Part shown: positions 46,957 through 56,823 of the stretch, piece after piece | How the letters are laid out: each line of letters begins with the position of its first letter | Numbering within the stretch: position 1 is the first letter of the stretch | Origin: an uncultured Pelagibacteraceae bacterium | Lineage (GTDB): Bacteria; Pseudomonadota; Alphaproteobacteria; Pelagibacterales; Pelagibacteraceae | DNA: 64,000 bases | Assembly (NCBI GenBank): GCA_902623215.1 | Contig: CACNSS010000004.1 | Coordinates: forward strand, 1 to 64,000 | Reading direction: 5' to 3' | The notes under the pieces: generated by a model | What the model saw: only the letters and a program-made list of their open reading frames with translations | Databases searched by the model: none | Told to the model about the DNA's origin: nothing | Program-made: the position numbers and the translations under genes

Positions 46957-47481
46957 TTATTTATATGCAATCACGTTAAGACTAATGGGAACGTTTTCTT
47001 TGCCATTATTGTAAGGAGCAAAATTACTGGTATCATCAAATAAACCAAAGAATTTTACTTTTTCAACTCTTTTAAAACCTGCTTTTATTATGGAGTCTTT
47101 TAATAATTCATAATTCCACCCACAATAATGAAAATCGTATTTGTCTATCTGGCCCCCATAAATCATTCTCAAAGTATGAAGTTTGGCACTTCTCGGTGCT
47201 TCCTTTGAAATAAATATTCTACATAAAACTTCCATATCGGGAACTGATATATAAAGTTTTCCATTATTTTTTAGTATTCTGTAGATTCCTTTAAAAGTAC
47301 TCTCGACTTTACTTTGCTCAACATGCTCAACTACATGACTTGCATAAATTTCCTCTACTGAGTTTTCACTAAATTGACTTAGATCTGAAATATCACCAAT
47401 AAAGTCTACATCATTTTTTTTTTGGATATTTAGTATCTTCCATCCCTCTTTTTTTTGCTCACCACCAATATTAAGTTTCAT
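46957..47481 (-). CDS. SAM-dependent methyltransferase, class I
   Basis: A 174-residue small methyltransferase. The SAM-binding start KLNIGGEQKKEGW, acidic D in FIGDISDL, and motif SHVVEHVEQ and LKNNGKLYISVPD (post I-II/motif III-like) fit the Methyltransf_11 group. The substrate is unknown. It is four bases after the DAO gene stop on the same strand, so it may act on a related metabolite. Confidence 0.75.
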   Translation of the reverse strand: MKLNIGGEQKKEGWKILNIQKKNDVDFIGDISDLSQFSENSVEEIYASHVVEHVEQSKVESTFKGIYRILKNNGKLYISVPDMEVLCRIFISKEAPRSAKLHTLRMIYGGQIDKYDFHYCGWNYELLKDSIIKAGFKRVEKVKFFGLFDDTSNFAPYNNGKENVPISLNVIAYK

Positions 47482-47484
47482 AAT

Positions 47485-48588
47485 TTAAAGAACATACGGT
47501 TCAGGTCTTGCTTTTTTTCCTAAAACTCTCTCAACAGCCATATTAGAGATATCAATAGATTGATATGCTCCTGTAGTTATTAATTCTGTCAAAGCTCTTC
47601 CAATACCTGGGGCCTGCATTAATCCTCTACCAGTAAAGCCTGTAGCTAAATAAACATTATCAAATTTAGGATGTTTGCCCACAACAGCATTATTATCTAA
47701 TCTGTTACAATCATAATATCCTGCCCATCCTCCTGTTAATTTTAATTCCTCAAAAATTGGAATTCTATTTGCGAGTGCAGGCCAAACCAATTCCTCAAAA
47801 TCATCCCATGCAGGTTCTAAATCTTTTGCATCAAACACCGATTTTGGTGAACCTGCTAAATATTCTTTTCCTTCAGGTCTCCAATAAACTCCTGATAGTA
47901 AATCTCCAGTTAAAGGCATTTCAGGAATATGCTTGGGGCACTTCACACGAAATACAGTATGTTTTTGTGGTTCTACTGGAATATCTTCAAGTAATTCTTT
48001 AGTCCAACAACCAGCTGCAGAAATAATAGTTTTGGCTTTTATTTCTGAAAGAGATTTTATATTTCCCTTGATAAATTCTGCTCCAAGTTCGGTAGCTTTA
48101 CTTTTTAACGCGTTATGAAACATAAAAGGATCTATCCAACCTTCACTTTGATTATCGGTAAAAGTAGCTGTTTCTATTCCATCAGCATTTATGTAAGGAA
48201 AATATTTTGATAACTCAGAACCTTTGATATTTTTTGTGCCAGCTTCACACGCCTGATGATTTTCTAGAGCCTTATATTGTTCTTCTGCATGTTCAGATCC
48301 AAACATTAATAGATAGCCATTGGGCACCATGCTTGCCGTTGGATTTGGGTTTTTTTTAGTTTTAAGTAAATCTGGAATTTGAAAAATAAATTCTTTGGCA
48401 AATTTTCCAAGTAAAATATTTTCTTTTTGAAAAAATTGTCTTCTAAATCCACCTAGCGATAATGGAAATGATGCTGATTTGTATGATGGATCTCTTTCTA
48501 TAACCTTTACTTTTCTTCCTTCTTTTGTCAAAAAATAGGCGGTTGCAGCTCCAATAATACCACCTCCAACTATTACTACATCGTCCAT
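47485..48588 (-). CDS. FAD-dependent oxidoreductase, DAO family (sarcosine/glycine/N-methyl amino acid oxidase-like)
   Basis: A 367-residue flavoprotein with N-terminal FAD motif VIVGGGIIGAATAYFL, GGFRRQFFQKENI, and C-terminal FAD segment YLATGFTGRGLMQAPGIGRALTELI, characteristic of the DAO family (sarcosine oxidase, FOXRED1, glycine oxidase). It may oxidise an N-methylated or simple amino acid to feed glycine or C1 units. No partner subunits (soxA/D/G) are visible, so it is a single-chain type. TspO gene follows upstream by 3 bp. Confidence 0.82.
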   Translation of the reverse strand: MDDVVIVGGGIIGAATAYFLTKEGRKVKVIERDPSYKSASFPLSLGGFRRQFFQKENILLGKFAKEFIFQIPDLLKTKKNPNPTASMVPNGYLLMFGSEHAEEQYKALENHQACEAGTKNIKGSELSKYFPYINADGIETATFTDNQSEGWIDPFMFHNALKSKATELGAEFIKGNIKSLSEIKAKTIISAAGCWTKELLEDIPVEPQKHTVFRVKCPKHIPEMPLTGDLLSGVYWRPEGKEYLAGSPKSVFDAKDLEPAWDDFEELVWPALANRIPIFEELKLTGGWAGYYDCNRLDNNAVVGKHPKFDNVYLATGFTGRGLMQAPGIGRALTELITTGAYQSIDISNMAVERVLGKKARPEPYVL

Positions 48589-48591
48589 AAA

Positions 48592-49059
48592 TTAATTTAG
48601 TATAACTAAGTTAATATTTAGAAATAATGCATAGAAACACCAAAGTAAATAGGGAATCATTAAATAGAAGCTTAATTTATTTACAGGTTTAAATCTTATG
48701 ATTAACAAAAAAATAAATATTATTAATATTATTAAAACTAACATGGCTAGAAATATTTTGTGGAATGCAAAAAATACAATACTCCAAGTTGTATTTATTA
48801 TTATATGAATAAAATAAATATAAACTGTATTCATATCTCGATTTTTGCTATGCCAGAAGTTCCAGACTGCCATAGTCATCATAATGTATAAAATAGTCCA
48901 AACAGGGGCAAAAACCCAATCTGGGGGATTAAAATTTGATTTAATAAGTGTTGAATACCATGGCTCTTTTAAATTTATTGAAACTAATCCCCCAACAAAA
49001 GAGGCTGAAAAAGTTATTATAAAAAAAAGAATAAATGATAAAATTTTATTTTTTAGCAT
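48592..49059 (-). CDS. tspO: TspO/MBR tryptophan-rich sensory protein
   Basis: A membrane protein with five helices, binding porphyrins and regulating tetrapyrrole/oxygen-light responses in alphaproteobacteria. The diagnostic segment EPWYSTLIKSNFNPPDWVFAPVWTILYIMM is present, with the conserved W, P and Y residues. ATG 49059 is preferred over 49074 because it starts at the hydrophobic helix and leaves 24 bp to the divergent SDR gene. Its neighbourhood with SDR and the CFA cluster fits a light/oxygen response context. Confidence 0.9.
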   Translation of the reverse strand: MLKNKILSFILFFIITFSASFVGGLVSINLKEPWYSTLIKSNFNPPDWVFAPVWTILYIMMTMAVWNFWHSKNRDMNTVYIYFIHIIINTTWSIVFFAFHKIFLAMLVLIILIIFIFLLIIRFKPVNKLSFYLMIPYLLWCFYALFLNINLVILN

Positions 49060-49083
49060 AATGGTATTATACATCTTTATAAA

Positions 49084-49845
49084 ATGAATAAAAAAACAAT
49101 TTGGATAACTGGTGCAAGTTCAGGTATTGGAAAGGCTCTTGCTTTAAAATTTGCAATTATGGGTTGGAATGTTGCTGTATCTGCTAGGAGAGAAAATCTA
49201 CTAAAAGATTTATCTAATGGTCATGATAATATTGTGCCATTTCCACTAGATGTCACTGACAAAGATAAATGCAAAGAGGTCTTTGAAGAAATTAAAAACA
49301 AATTTAAAAAAATTGATATTTGTTTTTTTTCAACAGGTAAATGGAATCCAAGAACAGAAAAGGAAATTGATGTTGAAGAAATCGAAGATGTTTTCAAAGT
49401 CAATTTTTTTGGTACATTAAATAGTATCAAAGCTGTAGAGAAATATTTTAAAAATAAAAGAGAAGGAATAATTGCTATAGTTTCATCTATAGCAGGTTAT
49501 AGAGGACTGCCTAATTCGACAGGTTATGGACCATCAAAATCAGCTTTAAATAACTTGGCTGAAAGTTTATATTTTGATTTTGGTCGTTCAAATGTGCGTG
49601 TTTGTCTAGTTTCTCCTGGTTTTATCAAAACTCCTATGACAGATAAAAATGATTTTAAAATGCCTTTTTTAAAAACTGCAGAGTATGCCGCTGACAAAAT
49701 ATATGATGGATTAGTAAATAAAAATATCTTTGAGATCCATTTTCCAAAATCTTTAACATTAATTCTTAAACTTTTTAGTTTTTTACCGAGTAAATTATAT
49801 TTTAGTCTAATAGGTAAAATGACAAAGTATCAGAAAAAAAATTAG
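49084..49845 (+). CDS. Short-chain dehydrogenase/reductase
   Basis: A 253-residue SDR with TGASSGIGKALA (cofactor loop), SSIAGYRG (catalytic Ser), YGPSKSAL (Tyr/Lys), and VRVCLVSPGFIKTPM. NAD(P)-linked oxidoreductase; substrate unknown. It is convergent with the DUF3833/CFA/FAD cluster and overlaps its last gene by four bases; the same gene types cluster in other bacteria, so it likely belongs to that group though on the opposite strand. Confidence 0.88.
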   Translation: MNKKTIWITGASSGIGKALALKFAIMGWNVAVSARRENLLKDLSNGHDNIVPFPLDVTDKDKCKEVFEEIKNKFKKIDICFFSTGKWNPRTEKEIDVEEIEDVFKVNFFGTLNSIKAVEKYFKNKREGIIAIVSSIAGYRGLPNSTGYGPSKSALNNLAESLYFDFGRSNVRVCLVSPGFIKTPMTDKNDFKMPFLKTAEYAADKIYDGLVNKNIFEIHFPKSLTLILKLFSFLPSKLYFSLIGKMTKYQKKN

Positions 49846-50387
49846 TCTTTAACAAAAACGACTGTTAATTCTGCTACCTTAAAACCAAATTTAGTCATTG
49901 TTGCTTTATTTATAGCCACTCTATCATCTTGTTTAAAAATCCAATCATCGAAAGTAATTTTCATTTGTTTACCTTTTACGGGAACCAATAAAACATACTC
50001 AAATTTGAACGCTGGACCATATGAATATCCCCTTGCTTTACCCACTACATCGCCAGCTGTACCTTCATAATTATTTTCATCAATTTTGGTAATTTGCCAT
50101 TGTCTTGTTTGAATTTCACCATCATCCCAATTAAATTTTTCATCAAGGATTAATTGATTACCATCCCATTTACCATCTAGATCTGCTGAGAACTGCCTTA
50201 TAACTTTCCCAGATCGATTTTGTAAAACACCCCATGCTTTTACATTACCCGATAAGTATTCCTCAATTATTAATCTTGGTTTTTTATTTATAAAGTCTTC
50301 TGGTTTCATTATATTATTTGAACAGTTTGTAATTAAGAATAAAGAAATTATCAATAAAATTGGTTTGATAAGTTTTATCTCGCGCAT
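49842..50387 (-). CDS. DUF3833 family lipoprotein
   Basis: A 181-residue protein with a lipobox-like signal peptide (LFLITNCSNN, Cys at about residue 22), then the DUF3833 core GVLQNRSGKVIRQFSADLDGKWDGNQLILDEKFNWDDGEIQTRQWQI and GTAGDVVGKARGYSYGPAF. Function unknown, but DUF3833 genes recur in the SDR/DUF1365/CFA/FAD-oxidoreductase clusters, so it probably acts with them at the envelope. Last gene of the minus-strand run from the gcv operon. Confidence 0.85.
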   Translation of the reverse strand: MREIKLIKPILLIISLFLITNCSNNIMKPEDFINKKPRLIIEEYLSGNVKAWGVLQNRSGKVIRQFSADLDGKWDGNQLILDEKFNWDDGEIQTRQWQITKIDENNYEGTAGDVVGKARGYSYGPAFKFEYVLLVPVKGKQMKITFDDWIFKQDDRVAINKATMTKFGFKVAELTVVFVKD

Positions 50388-50398
50388 TGTCTCCTCTA

Positions 50399-51577
50399 TT
50401 ATTTATTCTGTATAGAAAATTGAATTAAATCAATATTTTTAGACTTAAAGCCTGCTTCACAATAAGATAAATAAAATTCCCACATCCTTTTGAATGTTAA
50501 ATCAAAACCTTGTTTTTTAATCAACTCCCATTTCCTATTAAATTCATTTCTCCAAATAGCAAGTGTATTTGAGTAATGATCAGCATAAGATTCGTAAGAT
50601 TTTATAGTCAAGCCATTGTTTGAAACATACTTATCTATACTGCCTTTGTTTGGAAGAAAACCTCCAGGAAAAATATATTTTTGAATGAAGTCTTGTTTAT
50701 ATTTGTATCTGTCAAAAAGATTATCATCAATTGTTATTGCTTGAATAGCAGCGCTTCCATTGTTCGATAAATTATTTTTAATTGTTTTGAAGTAACCTTC
50801 CAAATAATTTTGACCTACTGCCTCAATCATTTCTATAGATGCAATAGAATTATATTTATCTTTTAAATCTCTATAATCTTTTATTTGGATGTTAACTTTT
50901 TCATTTAGTCCACACTTATAAATTCTTTCTTTAGCATACTCGAATTGTTTTTTTGAAATTGTAATACAGTCTAATTTCACATCATACTTTTTACCAACAT
51001 ACTCAGCAAAACCTCCCCAACCACAACCTATTTCTAAAACTTTATCTCCAGTTCCAGGTTTAATTAAGTCTATTAGTTTTTGATATTTATTATTTTGAGC
51101 ATCAGATAAATCTTTATTTTTTTCATCAAATATCGCACTTGAGTAAGTTAGTGTTTTGTCTAACCATAAAGAAAAGAATTCATTACCAAGGTCATAGTGT
51201 TTTGAAATGTTAGTTTTGCTTCTATTTTTTGTGTTTTTTATAAAAATATTTTTTAAATAATTAATAAAAGGAAAATCTAACAGTCCAGAAAATTTATGAA
51301 TTTGTTTAATATTCCTTGCTGTAATCTCTATCAAATTAGATAAATTATTCGTCTCGAAATAGTCATTCATGTAGGATTCTGCAAGACCTACACTACCTGA
51401 TTTAATTAAATTAAAAGTAAAGTTTTTATTTTTTATCTTTATATTAGCTTTTAAATTATCTTTGGCGTTTCCAAAACTATATTTTTTTCCATCGTAATTA
51501 GTTAGCTCTAAATGACCAAATTTTATATCTCTTAAAATGCTAAAGACTATTTTATCTGAAACGGTATTTAAATTCAT
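50399..51577 (-). CDS. cfa: Cyclopropane-fatty-acyl-phospholipid synthase-like methyltransferase
   Basis: SAM-dependent enzyme transferring a methyl(ene) group to unsaturated acyl chains of membrane phospholipids. The 392 residues include SKHYDLGNEFFSLWLDKTLTYSSAIF, the SAM motif VLEIGCGWGGFAEY, SIEMIEAVGQNY, and the C-terminal RLW/ERM-like WEFYLSYCEAGF. The first ~100 residues form the family N-domain. It could equally be a related fatty-acyl methylase (such as UfaM-type, furan fatty acid pathway). Starts one base into the DUF1365 stop. Confidence 0.88.
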   Translation of the reverse strand: MNLNTVSDKIVFSILRDIKFGHLELTNYDGKKYSFGNAKDNLKANIKIKNKNFTFNLIKSGSVGLAESYMNDYFETNNLSNLIEITARNIKQIHKFSGLLDFPFINYLKNIFIKNTKNRSKTNISKHYDLGNEFFSLWLDKTLTYSSAIFDEKNKDLSDAQNNKYQKLIDLIKPGTGDKVLEIGCGWGGFAEYVGKKYDVKLDCITISKKQFEYAKERIYKCGLNEKVNIQIKDYRDLKDKYNSIASIEMIEAVGQNYLEGYFKTIKNNLSNNGSAAIQAITIDDNLFDRYKYKQDFIQKYIFPGGFLPNKGSIDKYVSNNGLTIKSYESYADHYSNTLAIWRNEFNRKWELIKKQGFDLTFKRMWEFYLSYCEAGFKSKNIDLIQFSIQNK

Positions 51578-52338
51578 TAACTCTCAAATGTAATATTATT
51601 CTTAATTTTTAATTTTCTTTGGATAAATTTAATACCTTTGGTCCACAGTTTAAACGCTTCAAAATGTATCGCAGATATTATTTTAAAAGTCATAAGTGGG
51701 TGTTTTATATATGATTTTAATAATTCTTTACTATTTAAGTCTTTTCTTTTTCCATCCTGAGATGCATACAAGATTTTTTCATCAGACTGGTATTGATCTA
51801 TAATAACAGATATTCTTTCACAGGGTTTTAGAATTCTAAAAAAATAATTACAATCCATCTCTATGAACGGTGACACATGAAATTTTTTTGAACAGTTATG
51901 TTGAAAAAGTTTAGTGTCATCTTCAACTTTAAAAATATATGTATGTTGTTCACCAAACGTATTCTTAACTTCGTATAAAATAGCAATTAATTTATTATTA
52001 ATGTCGTAAATAAAAAAAACACTTAAGGGATTGAAAACATATCCAAAAATTCTTGGATAGCATAAAAGTTTTATTTTTATATCTTTTGGACTAATATTAT
52101 TTTCATCTAAATTTTTTTTTACCCATGATATTAATGAAGATCCATCTCTGTCACCATGATCTTTTTCAAAAAAACTTATTAAATTAAATTTGTTAAATGA
52201 AAAAAATTTAATATTTTTATCTAGCTGGTCTAGCTCTGATAAGTCTATTAAAAGTGAAAATACACTATATTTAAAAAAATGAGTTTTTGGTTTAAATCTT
52301 TTGTGAATAACTGTGCCATTATAAATTGAACTAGTCAT
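51577..52338 (-). CDS. DUF1365 family protein
   Basis: A 253-residue protein of the DUF1365 family: SIYNGTVIHKRFKPKTHFFKYSVFSLLIDLSEL at the N-terminus, LLCYPRIFGYVFNPLSVFFIYD, KKFHVSPFIEMDCNYFFRI, and HPLMTFKIISAIHFEAFKLWTKG. The aromatic/His-rich core is typical. Its biochemical role is not established, but it nearly always sits between a FAD oxidoreductase and a CFA-like gene. It overlaps both (8 and 1 bases), so it is probably part of the same lipid-modifying pathway. Confidence 0.88.
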   Translation of the reverse strand: MTSSIYNGTVIHKRFKPKTHFFKYSVFSLLIDLSELDQLDKNIKFFSFNKFNLISFFEKDHGDRDGSSLISWVKKNLDENNISPKDIKIKLLCYPRIFGYVFNPLSVFFIYDINNKLIAILYEVKNTFGEQHTYIFKVEDDTKLFQHNCSKKFHVSPFIEMDCNYFFRILKPCERISVIIDQYQSDEKILYASQDGKRKDLNSKELLKSYIKHPLMTFKIISAIHFEAFKLWTKGIKFIQRKLKIKNNITFES

Positions 52339-53569
52339 TTAAGTTTTTCAACATTTCAATTGATGATTTTATGCCATCCTCATGAAAACCGTAACCGAAA
52401 TAACTTCCACAAAACAATATATTTTGTTTATTTTGAATACTTTTTAAATTTTTTTGATTCTCTAAAGCTTTTTGATCGTAATAAGGATGTGTAAAATTAA
52501 TTTTTTTTATAATTTTATCCTCAGATATTTTTTTTATAGGATTTAAGGTCAAAAATATATTTTTTTCATTTTTTAAGTTTTGAAGAAGATTTAACCAGTA
52601 TGAAAGTGAGTTTTTGCTTGTATTCTTTTTATCAACAAAAGAATTCCATGAGGACCATACATCTTTATTTTTAGGCATTATGTTTTCGTCTGTATGCAAT
52701 ATTGCTAAATTTTCTCTGTAACTAAAATTTGATAATATATTTCTTTCCTCATCTGATGGATTATCTATCAAATTTAAGGCCTCATTTGCATGAGTTGCGA
52801 GAATGACTTTATCATAATGAAAAAATTCATTATTGCCACCATAATAAACTTGTAATCCAGATGAAATTCTTTTTACAGATTTTATTTTATAATTTTTATA
52901 ATATTGACCACCGATTAAGGATAAAACTTTATTAACATATGCTCTACTTCTTTGAGCCACAGTGTACCACTGAGGTCTGTTTTTAAGTCTAAATAAGCCA
53001 TGATTTTGAAAAAATTTTAAGAAAAAATTCATAGGCATTTTCCCTGCCTCATAGGGTGGCATAGACCAAATAGCAGATACCATTGGTATAATGTGATAAT
53101 TAATAAAACCTCTAGACCATTTATTTTTTTTTAAAAAATCATCTAAAGTTATTTTTTGATCAATTTCTGAAATATTATCACAAGTTTTATAAAATTTTAA
53201 AATATCAAAAAACATTTTGAGAAATTCAATATTCAATAAGTTAGATTTGTTAGCAAAGATACCCGACAAACCTTTACCACAATACTCATAATTAGAATCT
53301 TCTACAGAAACAGAAAATGACATGTCACTTTTTTCAATTTCAATATCAATCTCTTTAAAAAAATTTATTAAATTTGGATATGTCTGATGGTTAAATACAA
53401 TAAATCCGACGTCGACAGATAATTTTTTTTTATTAAGAATTACATCAACTGTATAAGAGTGACCACCAAAATGATCCTCTCTCTCAAAAAGATCTACCTG
53501 ATGATTTTTTGATAAATAATAAGCTGCGCTTAACCCTGATATGCCTGAGCCAATTACAGCTACTTTCAT
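52331..53569 (-). CDS. NAD(P)/FAD-binding amine-oxidase-like oxidoreductase
   Basis: A 412-residue flavoprotein with GxGxxG motif VAVIGSGISGLSAAYYL and the amine-oxidase pattern LFEREDHFGGHSYTVDV plus FCGSYFGYGFHEDGIKSSIEML at the C-terminus. This is the oxidoreductase paired with DUF1365 and CFA in proteobacteria, often under singlet-oxygen (RpoE/ChrR) control. Substrate not known; likely membrane-lipid or acyl-chain oxidation. It starts three bases after the gcvP stop, making co-transcription with gcvTHP likely. Confidence 0.86.
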   Translation of the reverse strand: MKVAVIGSGISGLSAAYYLSKNHQVDLFEREDHFGGHSYTVDVILNKKKLSVDVGFIVFNHQTYPNLINFFKEIDIEIEKSDMSFSVSVEDSNYEYCGKGLSGIFANKSNLLNIEFLKMFFDILKFYKTCDNISEIDQKITLDDFLKKNKWSRGFINYHIIPMVSAIWSMPPYEAGKMPMNFFLKFFQNHGLFRLKNRPQWYTVAQRSRAYVNKVLSLIGGQYYKNYKIKSVKRISSGLQVYYGGNNEFFHYDKVILATHANEALNLIDNPSDEERNILSNFSYRENLAILHTDENIMPKNKDVWSSWNSFVDKKNTSKNSLSYWLNLLQNLKNEKNIFLTLNPIKKISEDKIIKKINFTHPYYDQKALENQKNLKSIQNKQNILFCGSYFGYGFHEDGIKSSIEMLKNLND

Positions 53570-53572
53570 TAA

Positions 53573-56443
53573 TTAAGCTGCATCTTCTTTAAATTCATCC
53601 ATACTAGGACAAGTACAAAAGATATTCTTATCTCCATAAACATTATCTACGCGTGCAACTGGTGGCCAAAATTTATTTAATTTTAAAAATTTAGCTGGAT
53701 AAGCTGCTTCCTCTCTTGAATATTTATGCTCCCAGTCATCTGAAGCAAGCTCCATGTCTGTATGAGGAGCATTCTTAATTGGATTATCGACTTTATCGAA
53801 TTTTCCAGACTTAATTTTATCTATTTCTAGTTTTATATTAATCAATGTGTCACAGAATCTGTCAAGCTCTGATAAACTCTCACTTTCAGTTGGTTCAATC
53901 ATCATTGTACCAGCAACTGGCCATGACATTGTTGGAGCATGAAATCCGTAATCAATTAATCTTTTCGCAATATCTTCCTCAGTAACTCCAGTCTCAGACT
54001 TAATTGTTCTGATATCAATTATACATTCATGCGCTACGTTACCTTTTGAACCTTTATACAAAATAGGAAAATGATCTTTAAGTCTATTAGCAATATAATT
54101 GGCGTTTAAAATTGCAACTTTAGTAGCTAGTTTAAGTCCTTCAGACCCCATCATCTTAATGTACATCCATGAAATTGACAAAATACTTGAGCTTCCCCAT
54201 GGAGCGGCAGAAACTGCACCAATTCCAGTTGCGGGCCCACAATCTTTGACAACTGGATGATTAGGCAGATAAACCTGTAAATGTCTTTTGCATGCAATCG
54301 GTCCCATCCCAGGTCCTCCTCCACCATGTGGAATACAAAAGGTTTTGTGTAAGTTAATATGACAAACATCTGGGCCAAAATTTCCAGGTTTTGCGATTCC
54401 TACTAGAGCATTTAAATTTGCCCCATCCATATAAACTTGACCTCCATGTTTATGAATTAAATCACAAATATCTGATATTTTTTCCTCAAAAACTCCGTGT
54501 GTAGATGGATAAGTTACCATTAATGCGCCAAGATTTTCAGAATGTAATTCTGCTTTTTTCTTTAAATCCTCAAAATCAACATTCCCCTCCTTATCGCAAT
54601 TAACTACAACGACTTTCATTCCAACCATTTGAGCACTTGCAGGATTAGTCCCGTGTGCTGAACTCGGTATTAAACATATATTTCTATTATTATCACCTCT
54701 ATCTAAATGATACTTTCTTATTACCATTAAACCTGCATATTCACCTTGGGCACCTGCATTGGGTTGAAGTGAAACCCCTGAGAAACCAGTGATTGATCTT
54801 AACCAATTTTTAAGATCTGTGAACATTGTTCTATATCCTTCCATCTGTTCAATAGGCACAAATGGATGAGGCTCTGCTAATTCTCTCCAAGAAATAGGTA
54901 TCATTTCTGCGGTAGCATTTAATTTCATCGTACATGAGCCTAGAGCAATCATAGTTCTATTAAGAGCTATATCCTTATCTTCTAGCTTTTTTAAATATCT
55001 AAGCATTTCTGTCTCTGAATGATACGAATTAAAAACAGGATGTTCTAAATACTTAGAAGTTCTTAATAAATTTTTTGGTAGATTGGGTAAACTTACCGTG
55101 GGATCCTCTTTTTTGATAGACTCTGCTGCATTAAAAATTTTTAGTAATTGATTTACTCTATAAACATTTTTCTTTTCATCAAAAGAAACAGCAAGCATTT
55201 CTGAATTTACTTTTCTAATGTTCACTTTTTGAGCTAAAGCATTTTTGAAAATTTGATCAGTCTTTTCTTTAGTAACAATTGTTACCGTATCAAAAAAATA
55301 ATCTGAATATAATTCATATCCAGATTGCTTTATTTTATCAGCAAAATTTTTTGCTAATTGAGACACTCTCTCAGAAATATTTCTTATTCCATTTGGACCA
55401 TGATAAATAGCATATGCTGCAGAAACTATTGCTAACAAGGCTTGAGCGGTACAAATGTTGCTTGTAGCTTTATCTCTTCTGATATGTTGTTCTCTAGTCT
55501 GTAGTGATAATCTATAAGCTTTATTGCCATGTCTATCCACTGAAACACCAACTATTCTTCCTGGCATTGATCTTTTAAATTCATCTTTCGTTGCAAAAAA
55601 TGCTGCATGAGGTCCTCCATAACCCATAGGAATACCAAACCTTTGAGAACTACCAACTGCAATATCAGCTCCAAGTTCTCTTGGTGTTTTTAACTTAGCA
55701 AGAGCTAGAAGATCGCATGCTAAAATTGCTTTACCATTTTTTTTATGTATCTTGCTTATTGCCTCGCTAGGATCCTTAATGTCACCTAAAGTTCCAGGGT
55801 ACTGTAAAATTCCACAAACAATATCTTCTTTTAATTGTTCTAAAACTTTATCCTCATTTCCAACAAGAACTTTTAGACCCATAGGCTCTGCCCTAGTTTG
55901 TATAACTTCAATTGTTTGTGGGTGACAATTTTCTGAAACAAAAACTAAATTACTGTCATTTTTATTTAGTCTGTGACTTAAACCCATAGCCTCTGCAGCC
56001 GCCGTACCTTCGTCAAGCAAAGATGCGTTTGCAATATCCATTCCTGTAAAATCAACAATCATTTGTTGAAAGTTTAATAACATTTCTAATCTTCCTTGAG
56101 CTACTTCTGGCTGATAAGGTGTATAGGAAGTATACCAACCTGGATTTTCTAATATATTTCTTAAAATTACATATGGTGTATACGTTCCATAATAACCCAT
56201 ACCAATAAAATTTGAGTAAATTTGATTTTTTTTTGAAATTACTTTTAGTTTTCTTAAAGCTTCATATTCAGAATTCGACTCACCAATATTGAGTTCGCCC
56301 TTAAACTGTATCTTTTCTGGTACAGTATTGTCTATTAAATCATTTAGAGATTTATAATTTAATTTTTTTAAAATTTTTAATTGATCCTCTTCTGTTGGAC
56401 CGATGTGTCTTTTCAAAAAATCTTTTTGTGAATTGTGTAACAT
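53573..56443 (-). CDS. gcvP: Glycine dehydrogenase (decarboxylating), P-protein
   Basis: PLP-dependent glycine decarboxylase of the glycine cleavage system. A single-chain 956-residue enzyme (not split as gcvPA/gcvPB). Visible: RHIGPTEEDQ at the start, LLDEGTAAAEAMGL, the PLP-lysine region HINLHKTFCIPHGGGGPGMGP and MIEPTESESLSELDRFCD. The start overlaps the gcvH stop (shared base at 56443). Part of the riboswitch-led gcvT-gcvH-gcvP operon. Confidence 0.97.
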   Translation of the reverse strand: MLHNSQKDFLKRHIGPTEEDQLKILKKLNYKSLNDLIDNTVPEKIQFKGELNIGESNSEYEALRKLKVISKKNQIYSNFIGMGYYGTYTPYVILRNILENPGWYTSYTPYQPEVAQGRLEMLLNFQQMIVDFTGMDIANASLLDEGTAAAEAMGLSHRLNKNDSNLVFVSENCHPQTIEVIQTRAEPMGLKVLVGNEDKVLEQLKEDIVCGILQYPGTLGDIKDPSEAISKIHKKNGKAILACDLLALAKLKTPRELGADIAVGSSQRFGIPMGYGGPHAAFFATKDEFKRSMPGRIVGVSVDRHGNKAYRLSLQTREQHIRRDKATSNICTAQALLAIVSAAYAIYHGPNGIRNISERVSQLAKNFADKIKQSGYELYSDYFFDTVTIVTKEKTDQIFKNALAQKVNIRKVNSEMLAVSFDEKKNVYRVNQLLKIFNAAESIKKEDPTVSLPNLPKNLLRTSKYLEHPVFNSYHSETEMLRYLKKLEDKDIALNRTMIALGSCTMKLNATAEMIPISWRELAEPHPFVPIEQMEGYRTMFTDLKNWLRSITGFSGVSLQPNAGAQGEYAGLMVIRKYHLDRGDNNRNICLIPSSAHGTNPASAQMVGMKVVVVNCDKEGNVDFEDLKKKAELHSENLGALMVTYPSTHGVFEEKISDICDLIHKHGGQVYMDGANLNALVGIAKPGNFGPDVCHINLHKTFCIPHGGGGPGMGPIACKRHLQVYLPNHPVVKDCGPATGIGAVSAAPWGSSSILSISWMYIKMMGSEGLKLATKVAILNANYIANRLKDHFPILYKGSKGNVAHECIIDIRTIKSETGVTEEDIAKRLIDYGFHAPTMSWPVAGTMMIEPTESESLSELDRFCDTLINIKLEIDKIKSGKFDKVDNPIKNAPHTDMELASDDWEHKYSREEAAYPAKFLKLNKFWPPVARVDNVYGDKNIFCTCPSMDEFKEDAA

Positions 56444-56823
56444 TATGCGGAGCTCTCCTTTGCAAATTTATCATATTCAGCTTTATTCATTAAAGTATCC
56501 ATCTCTGATTTATCTTTAATCTTTAATTTAAAGAACCAGGCAGAGCTTTCTGGATCCTGGTTTATTTTTGATGGGTCATCAACAATAGATTGATTTAAAT
56601 CAACAACCTCGCCACTTACCGGTGTGTATACATCGCTTGCAGCTTTTGTAGATTCCACTACCCCTGCTGTTCCATCTTTTTCTACATTAGATCCTTTTTC
56701 TGGGAGTTCCGCAAAAACTATATCTCCGAGCATTTCTGTTGCATGCTTAGTTATCCCAATAGTGGCTATATCTCCATCTAATTTAATCCACTCGTGTTCT
56801 TTAGAAAATTTTACTTCACTCAT
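56443..56823 (-). CDS. gcvH: Glycine cleavage system H-protein
   Basis: Carries the aminomethyl group on lipoyl-lysine. The 126 residues include the lipoylation motif [20 protein letters not shown] (Lys modified) and [24 protein letters not shown]. Starts at ATG 56823, which overlaps the gcvT stop by one base, and ends one base into gcvP, so the three genes are translationally coupled. Confidence 0.97.
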   Translation of the reverse strand: MSEVKFSKEHEWIKLDGDIATIGITKHATEMLGDIVFAELPEKGSNVEKDGTAGVVESTKAASDVYTPVSGEVVDLNQSIVDDPSKINQDPESSAWFFKLKIKDKSEMDTLMNKAEYDKFAKESSA

